Of a stretch of DNA of 64,000 nucleotides, positions 1 through 8,569 are shown one piece after another; positions within the stretch are counted from its first letter, which is position 1, and each line of letters begins with the position of its first letter. Location of the stretch: NCBI GenBank assembly GCA_031555615.1, contig JAVBUF010000042.1, positions 1 through 64,000 of the forward strand, in the 5' to 3' direction. A program made the position numbers and the translations under genes. Under the pieces are notes generated by a model, which was not told the DNA's origin, made no database searches, and saw only the letters and a list, made by a program, of their open reading frames with translations. This DNA is from UBA935 sp031555615 (GTDB lineage Bacteria; Bacillota; Clostridia; Lachnospirales; Lachnospiraceae).

Positions 1-977
1 CCTTGATGGATCAGGATGCTTCCTGTAAGCGCACGGATCTTCAGGAAAACATCGTGAAGCTTTATGAAACAGATGAAAAGCTGTATGCCCTTCCGATTTC
101 TTACGATATTATGACAATATTAGGCAAGTCATCTATGCTGGGCAGCCGGAAGGCGTGGACATTAGATGAAATGATTGCTTTTGCTGATGAATGTCCCGGG
201 GATAGAGAAATATTTGCGGACGGTTCCAAATCAGGTGCGTTGAGTATCTGCACAAGAGCAAACTGGGATCAGCTGGTTGACTGGACCAGTGATGAAAATG
301 CTTTTAACAAGGAGCTGTTCATTAAGATGCTGCAGTTTGCCAACCGGTTCACAGCGGATGAACAATATACCTATGACGATAATTTGCCCCAAAGAATTCA
401 GGAGGATAAGATGCAGCTTATGGAGACGAATGTTTCCGGTTTTTCTATAAGTCAATTATTCAATGCGATGTTTGGGGAGCCGGTTTCTTTTATTGGCTAT
501 CCCACCGAAAACGGCAGCGGCGCGTTGGTATATTCCACGTCAACCATAGCCATCAGTGCGAAATGTAATGCACAGGCCGCAGCATGGGAATTCATCAGCA
601 GTATGCTGTCCGAGGAATTTCAGTCCCAATCGACTCTTTACAACTTTCCTATCCGCAAAAGTGGTCTGGAAAAGAAAATAGAGCGGGAGTCGGAAGTAAC
701 GTATTATACTGATGAGAATGGAAATCAAAAGGAACAATCAAAAGGGATGTCCGGGATGGGTGACTTTACGCTAGAGACATATGCTGCTAAAGAAGAGGAG
801 GTGCAGGCAGTTCGCCAGTTGATTGAAAGTGCGGATAAGCTGCGAACCAGCGATGACCAGATCAGCAGTATTATCACGGAAGAAGCCCAGGCCTTCTTTA
901 GCGGCGGAAAAACAGCCCAGGAAGCGGCGGATATTGTCGAAAACCGGATTAAAACTTATGTAAATGAGATGAAATAA
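1..977 (+). CDS. Extracellular solute-binding protein, C-terminal part (5' end outside window)
   Basis: The open frame runs into the window edge, and about 324 residues are visible. They align along their whole length with the last third or more of the lipoprotein at 2776-4986, sharing blocks such as FIKMLQFANRF, FPIRKSGL and ADIVENRI/ADVVENRI. That places it in the family-1 solute-binding protein fold (periplasmic binding protein type II). By analogy the missing part should carry a lipoprotein signal and perhaps a propeller-like domain. It is followed after 22 bases by blaI-like and blaR-like genes with no terminator between, so it is probably the first visible member of that operon. No ABC permease gene is seen nearby. 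Ligand unknown. Confidence 0.8.
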   Translation, partial: LMDQDASCKRTDLQENIVKLYETDEKLYALPISYDIMTILGKSSMLGSRKAWTLDEMIAFADECPGDREIFADGSKSGALSICTRANWDQLVDWTSDENAFNKELFIKMLQFANRFTADEQYTYDDNLPQRIQEDKMQLMETNVSGFSISQLFNAMFGEPVSFIGYPTENGSGALVYSTSTIAISAKCNAQAAAWEFISSMLSEEFQSQSTLYNFPIRKSGLEKKIERESEVTYYTDENGNQKEQSKGMSGMGDFTLETYAAKEEEVQAVRQLIESADKLRTSDDQISSIITEEAQAFFSGGKTAQEAADIVENRIKTYVNEMK

Positions 978-999
978 TTGTAAATCAGAGGTGCATAAA

Positions 1000-1359
1000 A
1001 TGGATATTAAGTTATTTGATTCAGAACTTCGTATTATGGAGATTCTTTGGGAAAAAGGTGAGCTGTCAGCTAAGGAAATCGCCGTAATCCTGGGTCAACA
1101 GGTAGGATGGAGCAAAACCACTACCTACACAGTGATCAAAAAATGTCTTGATAAAGGTGCCGTAGAAAGGACGGAGCCCGGCTTTATCTGCCGGGCCCGG
1201 GTCACCAGAGATGAGGCAAGAGAAGCGGAAACCAATGAATTAATTAATAAAATGTATGGTGGTGCGCCGGACCGGCTGATTGCTTCCCTCTTAGGCAGGA
1301 AGCAGCTTTCGGCTGCAGATATTGATAAGCTGAAAAAATTGGTTGAGGAAATGGAATAA
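1000..1359 (+). CDS. BlaI/MecI/CopY-family winged-helix repressor
   Basis: A 119-residue protein with the BlaI/MecI layout: an N-terminal winged-helix DNA-binding domain (about residues 5-75, including SKTTTYTVIKKC as the recognition region) and a short helical dimerization tail. Family members are dimeric repressors inactivated when a partner M56 membrane protease triggers their cleavage. The ATG at 1000 is preferred over an in-frame GTG at 991, because AGAGGTG at 987-993 then serves as ribosome binding site. The M56 protease gene follows after 9 bases. No beta-lactamase gene is in the window, so the regulated genes are more likely the neighbouring solute-binding proteins (inference). Confidence 0.88.
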   Translation: MDIKLFDSELRIMEILWEKGELSAKEIAVILGQQVGWSKTTTYTVIKKCLDKGAVERTEPGFICRARVTRDEAREAETNELINKMYGGAPDRLIASLLGRKQLSAADIDKLKKLVEEME

Positions 1360-1368
1360 GGAGGACAC

Positions 1369-2748
1369 ATGGGATTTTTAAAGGCAAGTCTTTCAGGGGC
1401 AGTGCTGATTGGTCTGATTATGTTGATCCGTGCCCTTTTTATACATAAAATTCCGAAAAAAATGATGGTTTGCTTCTGGGGACTGGCAATTTGCCGTCTG
1501 CTGATACCTTTTTCTTTGCCGGCTCCGGCCATTTACCAGACCGTCACCGGGCTCATCGGAATAAAAGTGCAAAATATCCTGGCCTGGCTTGGTTCCCTGG
1601 AAAATATGGCTGTTCCATTATCTCCATACGTCAGCGTATCGGTTACCGCAGCCGGGCAAAATGGGGGAGGGGCGGATATTTTGGGTGCTACGCTGCAGAC
1701 GGCAGGGATTTCGGTATGGATAATCGTCAGTGCCGGATTTTTTCTCTTTTTCACCGGGAATCATTCGAAATGGTGCCGGAAATATCGCCAGGCCCTGCCC
1801 ATCCGGAATTTGTTTATCGATGAGTGGATAGCAGCCCATGACAGCAGAAAAAGAATCAGGATCAGACAATCCGACCGGATCATGTCCCCTTTGGCTTACG
1901 GCTTATGGAAGCCGGTGATTTTACTGCCCAAGTGGATGGAACTGGGGGAAAGCGGACAGTTATCCTATGTTCTGACCCATGAAATGATACATATCAAAAG
2001 TGGCGATTTGTGGAAGAAATGGCTGATGGTGGTGACCCTGTGTATTCATTGGTTCAATCCTCTGGTGTGGGTGATGTTCCTGCTTTTTAACCGGGATCTG
2101 GAATTAAGCTGTGATGAGGCAGTAGTAGCAATACACGGGCCGGAAGCCAAGGCCGAATATGCCTATACTTTGATTGGGATGGAAGCGGAGCGGATGACCT
2201 TTTCACCCCTATTCGCCGGTTTTGCTAAAAATGTCTTTGAACAACGGATTAAAACCATTATGAGTTACCGGAAATATTCGGTGGTTTCGGTGGTCCTTTC
2301 GGTTATTTTATTTGTCGTCATAGTGACCTTATTCGGCTTTGAAGGAAGAAATCCCCGGCCGGTATGGGATGGGGATGAACAGCCCGGATTCACGATTATA
2401 ACGCAGTCCGAGGATGTGACAACATATGAAATCTATGCCCATATGGATGGAAAACAGCTGAATTTTTCCTGTACCAGTGATGACAAAGCGGTCGATGTTG
2501 CAAGGGAAGCCAGGCTGCTTCAGGAGCAATGTGATATTTATTCGCAGTTAGGGATTTATGTAGATGAAGGTACCGGTTGGTTATGCTTTAAAGGGTATAC
2601 CATTGGAAGCCTGACAGACCGGCAGGAAGGCCGGGGAATCGGCATTGCTCAGGGCGGGCTGCCGGGAGCGGTTGACTTGAATGTGGTATATCAGGAAGAC
2701 ACCCTGGTCGGGTTTGAAATAAGTGATGGGGCGTATTCTGACTATTAG
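1369..2748 (+). CDS. BlaR1/MecR1-like M56-family membrane zinc metalloprotease
   Basis: A 459-residue membrane protein with hydrophobic segments near residues 5-25, 30-50, 105-130, 215-240 and 305-325. The zinc site HEMIH lies at residues 204-208, with a downstream CDE (248-250) that can supply the third ligand. In the family the protease domain lies on the inner face and cleavage relays an external signal to a BlaI repressor. The external C-terminal part (about 330-459) is only about 130 residues and shows none of the SxxK/SxN/KTG motifs of a penicillin-binding sensor, so beta-lactams are unlikely to be the signal. The start has the ribosome binding site AAGGAGGA, and the gene sits between blaI and a solute-binding protein. 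Confidence 0.86.
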   Translation: MGFLKASLSGAVLIGLIMLIRALFIHKIPKKMMVCFWGLAICRLLIPFSLPAPAIYQTVTGLIGIKVQNILAWLGSLENMAVPLSPYVSVSVTAAGQNGGGADILGATLQTAGISVWIIVSAGFFLFFTGNHSKWCRKYRQALPIRNLFIDEWIAAHDSRKRIRIRQSDRIMSPLAYGLWKPVILLPKWMELGESGQLSYVLTHEMIHIKSGDLWKKWLMVVTLCIHWFNPLVWVMFLLFNRDLELSCDEAVVAIHGPEAKAEYAYTLIGMEAERMTFSPLFAGFAKNVFEQRIKTIMSYRKYSVVSVVLSVILFVVIVTLFGFEGRNPRPVWDGDEQPGFTIITQSEDVTTYEIYAHMDGKQLNFSCTSDDKAVDVAREARLLQEQCDIYSQLGIYVDEGTGWLCFKGYTIGSLTDRQEGRGIGIAQGGLPGAVDLNVVYQEDTLVGFEISDGAYSDY

Positions 2749-2775
2749 CAAATGGCAGAGAGGAACGGGTGAATA

Positions 2776-4986
2776 ATGAAAAGAGCAATAGCAGTTGTGC
2801 CGATTCTTATGATATGTCTGCAAATGGCGGCTTGCGATACCGGAAAAAGTGGTAGTGGCAGTCTTGCTTACATAGCGGAGGAGAGCATTACCTTTCCGGC
2901 AGCGGAAGCAGTTATGGCGGAGACGGTATATGACAATACTTTAATTTATTGTGCCGCTGATATGGGCGGAGAAGCAGCCGGAAGCCTGTCGATATATCAA
3001 CGGGATATGACAGATAAGACAGCGGAACCGGTTAAGATTCCCTATCAGTCGGAACCGGGGGAAGCAGTTCAGGCCATGGCGGCGGCTGGCAATGGAACCC
3101 TGCACATGGTTTCTGTGAAATATGATGAGGAAACGGAAAATACGGCTGTCAGCCAAGCTTTTTGGAAGCAGTTAGATAGGGAAGGACAGACGGTCGCATC
3201 TTATGATATCACCCAGTATTTCCGGCAGCAGGAATATGCCTATGCTTCAGGTATGATAATCGATGCCAGCGAAAATGTATATATTAGTATCGGCAGCGAT
3301 ATTTATGGATGGAATAAAAATGGCGGCTTTCTTTTTCAGACCGCCGGTTCCGGATATATCTCTCAGCTATGTTACGGTAAGAACGGAAGGGTTTATGCCA
3401 TCCTGTCCGGCGGTCATGGTCTGGAGCTGGCGGAGGTCGATCCACAGATCCGAGGCCTGGGAGTGGGGCAGGATATATCCCGGCTGGGCAGCTGGACAAA
3501 GGCGGCGCCGGGGATTGATGGAGATATTTTGTTTGCCTGTGAGGGCGGAGTTTTTGAGTATGACAGTCAGAAAAAGGAGTTTACAGAAAAGCTTAACTGG
3601 CTGTCCCTGGATATGGCAGCCGATTATATGGGAAGCTTATTGCCTTTGGCGGATGGCCGGATACTGTGGCTAAGCAAAGATTATCAGAGCGAGATCAGAA
3701 AAACAGAACTGATGGTAATTCGGGAAATGACGGCAGCGGAACAGGAGCAGGCAGAAAAAGAGGTTTTGACTCTCGGCGGAGTAATGTATATTAATGCAAC
3801 GATCAGGAAAACAGTCAGTGATTTTAACAAGTCCAACGAGGATTACCGGATCGAAATCAGGGAGTACGGTACGGAGCAATATTCCGATGAGGGAATTGCC
3901 CAGTTAAATGCAGATATCATCAGTGGAAAAGGTCCGGATATATTGATCTTACCGCACCGCTTTTCTCTGGATATTTATGCCGATAAAGGGGTGCTGGAAG
4001 ATTTATATCCTTATATGGAAAAGGATCCATCTACCAGGCCGAAGGACTTTCAGGAAAATATCATCAAAGCCTATGAGCGGGAAGGAAAGCTGTATGGAAT
4101 TCCGATTTTCTATTTCCTTTCTACGGTAACCGGCAAGGAATCTGATGTGGGAGACCGCAGCTCATGGAATCTGGATGAACTGATTTCATTTGCCGACAGC
4201 TGTCCGGCCGGCTGTGAGATCTTTGATGATGCCTCCAAAACCGGTGTTTTACAGCTTTGTTTGAAAGCAAATGTGGATCAGATGGTTGATTGGACAGCGG
4301 AGGGAAGCGGTTTCAACCGGGAATTGTTCATTAAGATGCTGCAGTTTGCCAACCGTTTTACCGATGATGATAAATATACTTATGATGAGGATTTTATGAA
4401 ACGGATCGAAGCGGATCAGCTTTTGCTTTGGAATCACGATATTTCCAGCGCATCTCTGATCCAGCTTTATCGGGCAATGTTCGGGGAGCAGATTACTTAC
4501 GCGGGATATCCTTCGGAAGAAGGCAGCGGAACCCTAATTTTTTCCACGGCGGGGATGGCCATCAGCAGTAAGTGCGCCAATAAAGAAATTGCCTGGGAAT
4601 TCATCAGCAGTTTACTGTCGGAAGAGGTGCAGGCGGATTCATCCCTGAGAGGATTTCCCATTCGCAAAAGCGGTCTGGCCAAGCAGATGGAAAGAGTCAT
4701 GGAAGCTACCTATTATACCGATTCCAAAGGAAATAAAAAAGAGCAGTCCCAAGGCCTGGTGGGATCAGGTGACTTTGTCATTGACATGTATGCGGCCACC
4801 CCGGAGGATGTGGAAGCAGTCATGAAGATCATTGAATCGGCTACCAAATTACGCAGTTTTGATGATCAGATCAGTAAGATCATTGCTGAAGAATCGGGAT
4901 TGTTTTTCAGCGGCAGTAAAACAGCGGAAGAGGCAGCCGATGTGGTGGAGAACCGGATTGGTATTTATGTGAAGGAAATGAAATAA
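2776..4986 (+). CDS. Lipoprotein with propeller-like N-terminal half and solute-binding domain
   Basis: A 736-residue protein. Residues 1-20 form a lipoprotein signal ending in QMAAC (Cys20), so it is probably tethered outside the membrane. Residues about 30-325 are beta-rich with repeated blocks resembling propeller blades (for example ENVYISIGSDIYGW and GRVYAILSGGHG). Residues about 335-736 are a family-1 extracellular solute-binding domain with the GPDILILP motif near 395. The last 325 residues closely match the truncated gene at the window start, which suggests tandem duplication around the blaI-blaR pair. No permease or ATPase lies alongside, so a sensing role with the M56 protease is as plausible as transport (inference). 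Confidence 0.82.
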   Translation: MKRAIAVVPILMICLQMAACDTGKSGSGSLAYIAEESITFPAAEAVMAETVYDNTLIYCAADMGGEAAGSLSIYQRDMTDKTAEPVKIPYQSEPGEAVQAMAAAGNGTLHMVSVKYDEETENTAVSQAFWKQLDREGQTVASYDITQYFRQQEYAYASGMIIDASENVYISIGSDIYGWNKNGGFLFQTAGSGYISQLCYGKNGRVYAILSGGHGLELAEVDPQIRGLGVGQDISRLGSWTKAAPGIDGDILFACEGGVFEYDSQKKEFTEKLNWLSLDMAADYMGSLLPLADGRILWLSKDYQSEIRKTELMVIREMTAAEQEQAEKEVLTLGGVMYINATIRKTVSDFNKSNEDYRIEIREYGTEQYSDEGIAQLNADIISGKGPDILILPHRFSLDIYADKGVLEDLYPYMEKDPSTRPKDFQENIIKAYEREGKLYGIPIFYFLSTVTGKESDVGDRSSWNLDELISFADSCPAGCEIFDDASKTGVLQLCLKANVDQMVDWTAEGSGFNRELFIKMLQFANRFTDDDKYTYDEDFMKRIEADQLLLWNHDISSASLIQLYRAMFGEQITYAGYPSEEGSGTLIFSTAGMAISSKCANKEIAWEFISSLLSEEVQADSSLRGFPIRKSGLAKQMERVMEATYYTDSKGNKKEQSQGLVGSGDFVIDMYAATPEDVEAVMKIIESATKLRSFDDQISKIIAEESGLFFSGSKTAEEAADVVENRIGIYVKEMK

Positions 4987-5011
4987 ATTATTGTTAGGTT
5001 TCGGTGTCTGA

Positions 5012-6568
5012 TTAGATCACCCGGGGAGTCCACCGTGAGCAATCCCACACATCAGTAGCCAGTCCGTCATAGAATTCCGGTTCATGGCAAACCATCAGAA
5101 TACTGCCCTTGTATGCGGAAAGTGCCCGCCGCAATTCGGCTTTGGCATCTACGTCCAGGTGATTGGTAGGCTCATCCAGCAGTAAAATATTGGTTTCCCG
5201 GTTAATCAGCTTGCAAAGCCGGACCTTGGCCTGCTCGCCGCCGCTTAAGACCTTCACCTTGCTTTCGATATGTTTGGTGGTGAGACCGCATTTGGCCAGG
5301 GCAGAACGGACTTCATATTGGGTAAAGCCGGGAAATTCCTGCCAGATTTCTTCGATACAGGTGGTGTTGATGTCCTGGCTCATTTCCTGCTCGAAATAAC
5401 CGATATGAAGATAATCCCCCTGTTCCACCGAACCGCCCAGAGGCGGAATCAGACCCAGTATACTTTTTAGCAGGGTGGTTTTACCGATGCCGTTGGCGCC
5501 GGTGAGAACAATCTTTTGTCCCCGTTCCATTTCCAGATTTAAGGGCGAAGAGAGGGGTTCGTCATAGCCGATGATCAAATCCCCGGTTTGGAAGATATAG
5601 CGTCCCGGAGTACGGGCTTCCTTAAAATAAAATTCCGGCTTGGGTTTTTCATGAGCCAGTTCGATGACATCCATCTTGTCCAGCTTTTTCTGCCGGGACA
5701 TGGCCATATTACGGGTGGCCACACGGGCTTTATTTCGCGCTACGAAATCCTTTAAATCCGCAATTTCTTTTTGCTGCTTATTATAAGCGGCCTCAAGCTG
5801 AGATTTTTTCATGGCATAAACTTCCTGAAATTTATCATAATCCCCAACGTAGCGGTTGAGTTCCTGATTATCCATATGATAAATCAGATTGATCACACTG
5901 TTTAAGAAAGGAATATCATGAGAAATCAGGATAAAAGCATTTTCATATTCATTCAGATAGCGTTTCAGCCATTCGATATGTTCCGCATCCAGATAGTTGG
6001 TGGGCTCATCCAGCAGCAGGATATCGGGTTTTTCCAGCAGCAGCTTGGCCAGCAATACTTTGGTGCGCTGCCCGCCGCTTAAGTCGGTTACATCCCGGTC
6101 CAGTCCCAGATCCAATAGACCCAAAGCTCTTGCCACTTCCTCCACCTTAGAATCAATCATATAAAAATCATGTAAAGTCAAAAGATCCTGGATGGTTCCC
6201 AGCTCTTCCATCATATCCTCTAATTCTTCCGGAGAGGCTTCCCCCATTTGGTCACAAAGTTCATTCATGCGGGTTTCCCACTGGAAAAGGAAATCAAAAG
6301 CTGAAGAAAGGACAGTGCGCACGCTCATACCCTTTTCCAAAGCAGTGTGCTGGTCAAGGTAACCGACACGGACATTTTTGGCCCATTCTACTTTACCTTC
6401 ATCAGGCATCAGTTTATCGGTAATGATATTCATGAAGGTGGATTTACCTTCACCATTGGCTCCGATCAGGCCGATATGTTCACCCTTCAGCAGGCGAAAG
6501 GATACATCATTAAAGATGGCCCGGTCCCCAAAGCCGTGGGTCAGATGTTCAACGTTTAATATGCTCAT
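5012..6568 (-). CDS. ABC-F family ATPase (two ABC domains, no membrane part)
   Basis: A 518-residue soluble protein with two ABC cassettes: Walker A GANGEGKST and LSGGQ in the first, GANGIGKTT and LSGGE in the second, each followed by LLLDEPTN. The roughly 80-residue linker between them is charged and helical, as in ABC-F translation factors of the YbiT/YkpA (EttA-like) group, which act at the ribosome. The open frame extends another 69 codons upstream, but the start at 6568 (MSILNVEHL) has AAGGAG at the right distance, and the extension would run over the divergent promoter. The gene is convergent with the solute-binding operon. It is not among the typical antibiotic-resistance subfamilies as far as can be judged by eye. 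Confidence 0.9.
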   Translation of the reverse strand: MSILNVEHLTHGFGDRAIFNDVSFRLLKGEHIGLIGANGEGKSTFMNIITDKLMPDEGKVEWAKNVRVGYLDQHTALEKGMSVRTVLSSAFDFLFQWETRMNELCDQMGEASPEELEDMMEELGTIQDLLTLHDFYMIDSKVEEVARALGLLDLGLDRDVTDLSGGQRTKVLLAKLLLEKPDILLLDEPTNYLDAEHIEWLKRYLNEYENAFILISHDIPFLNSVINLIYHMDNQELNRYVGDYDKFQEVYAMKKSQLEAAYNKQQKEIADLKDFVARNKARVATRNMAMSRQKKLDKMDVIELAHEKPKPEFYFKEARTPGRYIFQTGDLIIGYDEPLSSPLNLEMERGQKIVLTGANGIGKTTLLKSILGLIPPLGGSVEQGDYLHIGYFEQEMSQDINTTCIEEIWQEFPGFTQYEVRSALAKCGLTTKHIESKVKVLSGGEQAKVRLCKLINRETNILLLDEPTNHLDVDAKAELRRALSAYKGSILMVCHEPEFYDGLATDVWDCSRWTPRVI

Positions 6569-6652
6569 AATAACTCCTTTATCAATGTATACAAAATTCT
6601 TCCTCATATTATCATACAAAACAGGTAACATGCAACGAAATAAAAAGATCAA

Positions 6653-6680
6653 TATACTAAAAATGTAAAAATTTAGTATA
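6653..6680. promoter_or_regulatory. 9-bp inverted repeat upstream of the oxygen-defence promoter
   Basis: TATACTAAA (6653-6661) is repeated inverted as TTTAGTATA (6672-6680) across a 10-base spacer. The right arm is part of a perfect 12-bp palindrome, TTAGTATACTAA (6673-6684). The element ends just before the -35 box at 6688 and lies between divergent genes, so it may be an operator. The binding protein is unknown. Confidence 0.45.
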
Positions 6681-6687
6681 CTAAGTA

Positions 6688-6716
6688 TTGACAGCAAAAA
6701 AAAAGTAGAGTATATT
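6688..6716 (+). promoter_or_regulatory. Sigma-A-type promoter for the flavin reductase-rubrerythrin operon
   Basis: TTGACA (6688-6693), 17-base spacer, TATATT (6711-6716). It drives the gene starting at 6760, which has an AAGGAGG ribosome binding site at 6744-6750. Confidence 0.8.
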
Positions 6717-6721
6717 AAAAT

Positions 6722-6734
6722 AGTAATGATTACT
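6722..6734 (+). promoter_or_regulatory. PerR-like 6-1-6 operator
   Basis: AGTAAT-G-ATTACT is a perfect 6-1-6 inverted repeat located at the expected transcription start. Centred on this G, 10 of 14 positions match the PerR consensus TTATAATnATTATAA. Repression by a PerR/Fur-type sensor fits the peroxide and oxygen defence genes behind it. PerR control of such genes is established in clostridia; here it is inferred from the site alone. Confidence 0.6.
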
Positions 6735-6759
6735 GTTATTAACAAGGAGGAAATAATAC

Positions 6760-7395
6760 ATGAACATGAATACATTTAGACATCTTTCTTATGGGGTGTA
6801 TGTCATCAGCACATGGGACAATGGCAGACCGACAGGCTGCACTGCCAACAGTGCCATGCAGATTACATCGTCACCGGCAACTATTGCAATCAGTATTAAC
6901 CACGACAATTACACCAACCAGTGTATTGCCGAAAACGGAAGATTTGCAATCTCTATACTATCTGAAGAGTCAGATCCGGGTATTATCGGAAACTTTGGTT
7001 TTCAGTCGGGAAGAGATGTAAATAAATTTGAAAAGACCGAGTACCAGATTGCCGATGAGATGCCGGTGGTTAATGATGCCTGTGGTTACATCGTGTGTAA
7101 TGTGATTGATAAGATGGAAACAGCAACCCATACGGTTTTTCTGGGGGAAGTAATGGGTGCGGAAGTACTCAAGGGCGGTGACGCCATGACCTATGCTTAT
7201 TATCATAAGGTAGTCAAGGGGAAGAGCCCCAAGGCAGCCCCCACGTACATTCCCGAAGAGCCGGAAGAATCTAAGAAGGCAGCAAAAAAGCATGTTTGTC
7301 AGGTATGCGGCTATGTCTATGAAGGTGAGAATGTGCCCGAAGATTATAAATGCCCTATTTGCGGGGTGGGACCGGACCGTTTCAAGGAGCAGTAA
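6760..7395 (+). CDS. hrb: Flavin reductase-rubredoxin fusion (high-molecular-weight rubredoxin type)
   Basis: A 211-residue two-domain protein. Residues 1-155 form an FMN-binding flavin-reductase-like domain (TGCTANSAMQITS near the flavin site). Residues about 175-211 form a rubredoxin domain with two CxxC iron-binding pairs (CQVCGY and CPICG). In acetogens and clostridia this fusion passes electrons from NAD(P)H to a flavodiiron protein or rubrerythrin to reduce oxygen and peroxide. Rubrerythrin is the next gene, 34 bases downstream and without its own clear promoter, which supports a shared cytoplasmic detoxification chain. Controlled by the promoter and PerR-like box just upstream. Confidence 0.88.
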   Translation: MNMNTFRHLSYGVYVISTWDNGRPTGCTANSAMQITSSPATIAISINHDNYTNQCIAENGRFAISILSEESDPGIIGNFGFQSGRDVNKFEKTEYQIADEMPVVNDACGYIVCNVIDKMETATHTVFLGEVMGAEVLKGGDAMTYAYYHKVVKGKSPKAAPTYIPEEPEESKKAAKKHVCQVCGYVYEGENVPEDYKCPICGVGPDRFKEQ

Positions 7396-7429
7396 AAGTA
7401 ACTATTTTATAATGCAGGAGGAAGAAGAG

Positions 7430-7963
7430 ATGGATTTAAAAGGAAGCAGAACAGAAGCAAATTTAATGTCAGCATTTGCAGGTGAGTCAATGGCCAGGAA
7501 TAAATATTCCTATTTTGCCTCGAAAGCTAAAAAAGATGGCTTCGTACAGATTGCCAATATTTTTGAAGAAACCGCCAATAACGAAAAAGAACATGCCAAG
7601 ATGTGGTTCAAGCTGCTGAATGGCATCGGCAGTACCGCCGAAAATCTGGAAGAAGCTGCCAAAGGCGAAAATTATGAGTGGACGGATATGTATGCTAATT
7701 TTGCCAAGGAAGCCAGGGAAGAAGGCTTTGATGCAATCGCTGAGTTATTTGAAGGAGTGGCGGCGATTGAGAAGGAGCATGAGGAAAGATACCGTAAGCT
7801 CCTGGAAAGCGTAAAAGGTGATGTGGTATTTTCCAAGGATGGTGATGCAATCTGGCAATGTTTGAATTGCGGTCACATTCATGTAGGAAAAAAGGCACCC
7901 GAAGTTTGCCCCGTATGTGCTCATCCCCAGGCATATTTTGCAGTAAAAGCAGAAAATTATTAA
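7430..7963 (+). CDS. rbr: Rubrerythrin
   Basis: A 177-residue peroxide reductase. The N-terminal four-helix ferritin-like domain carries the di-iron ligand motifs (ExxH in NNEKEH near residue 52, and EKEHEERY near 120). The C-terminal rubredoxin domain has CLNCG and CPVCA. It reduces hydrogen peroxide with electrons delivered through rubredoxin, probably by the upstream fusion protein. The start at 7430 follows AGGAGG at 7416-7421; the frame is open further upstream, but that part overlaps the previous gene. A strong hairpin terminator follows the stop. Confidence 0.95.
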   Translation: MDLKGSRTEANLMSAFAGESMARNKYSYFASKAKKDGFVQIANIFEETANNEKEHAKMWFKLLNGIGSTAENLEEAAKGENYEWTDMYANFAKEAREEGFDAIAELFEGVAAIEKEHEERYRKLLESVKGDVVFSKDGDAIWQCLNCGHIHVGKKAPEVCPVCAHPQAYFAVKAENY

Positions 7964-7965
7964 TT

Positions 7966-8012
7966 AAAAAAAGTGCGGAGTTAGGATTTGAGTCCTCACT
8001 CCGCATTTTTGC
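7966..8012. terminator. Bidirectional terminator after rubrerythrin
   Basis: TGCGGAGT (7974-7981) pairs with ACTCCGCA (7998-8005), with A-rich sequence before and TTTTT after. It serves the rubrerythrin gene and the convergent CYTH gene, whose stop codon lies inside the hairpin. Confidence 0.85.
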
Positions 8013-8448
8013 TTAGATTAGAATTGTGATAGCGTTTATCCATGGTAACATCCTCCAGAAACCAATCTAAAGGCTGGAAAGCTTCGGCGGCTGCCAAGTC
8101 GGGGAATTCAACCTCGGCGATAATAAGAGGCGCAAAAGGAGGATCAAAAACATCCAGTTCCACGATTAGACTGGACTGGTCAATGGGGATGAGATATCTT
8201 TTTTTGGAAATGATATTACCGTCGGCTTTTTCCCGCAGGTGAAAATAGGACTGTTCGTTAAGAGGAAGATTATATTCTTCCCTGGCCAGCAGTCCTTTTC
8301 CTTTATAAGTCAAATAATAAGAAGAATCTTCTTTACGAATTCTGACAACCGGGTCAGTATTTAAATAGGCCTGCTCGATAACATGGTATTGATAAGTATC
8401 TAAGTTAGGTGGGAGTTGTTTGACAGTGTATTTTTTTTCGATTTCCAT
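7996..8448 (-). CDS. CYTH domain protein (triphosphate tunnel enzyme family)
   Basis: A 150-residue protein starting MEIEKKY, the ExExK signature that opens the CYTH/triphosphate tunnel fold. RIRKE, YLTYKGKG and REEYN supply the alternating basic and acidic strands of the tunnel. Members hydrolyse inorganic triphosphate or thiamine triphosphate, or make cAMP; the small single-domain bacterial ones are mostly tripolyphosphatases. Cytoplasmic. It is transcribed alone, convergent with rubrerythrin and divergent from the DJ-1 gene. Exact substrate cannot be told from sequence. Confidence 0.85.
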   Translation of the reverse strand: MEIEKKYTVKQLPPNLDTYQYHVIEQAYLNTDPVVRIRKEDSSYYLTYKGKGLLAREEYNLPLNEQSYFHLREKADGNIISKKRYLIPIDQSSLIVELDVFDPPFAPLIIAEVEFPDLAAAEAFQPLDWFLEDVTMDKRYHNSNLSKNAE

Positions 8449-8569
8449 AACAATTTCCTTTCCTCGAAAGATAAGTATAGTATAGCATGAAAGACCAAAA
8501 AGATGCTACCAAAGAGTGGGCAGATATGTTAGAATAATAGTGAAAATTGTGAAGAAAGGTGGAATTTAA

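Noticed and set aside
1000..2748. BlaI/BlaR pair as a beta-lactam resistance locus
   Set aside because: No beta-lactamase or PBP2a gene is nearby, and the protease lacks penicillin-binding motifs in its external part.
6569..6775. A 69-codon hydrophobic extension at the front of the ABC-F gene
   Set aside because: It would run through the divergent hrb promoter, has no ribosome binding site, and ABC-F proteins have no membrane segment; the start at 6568 has AAGGAG.
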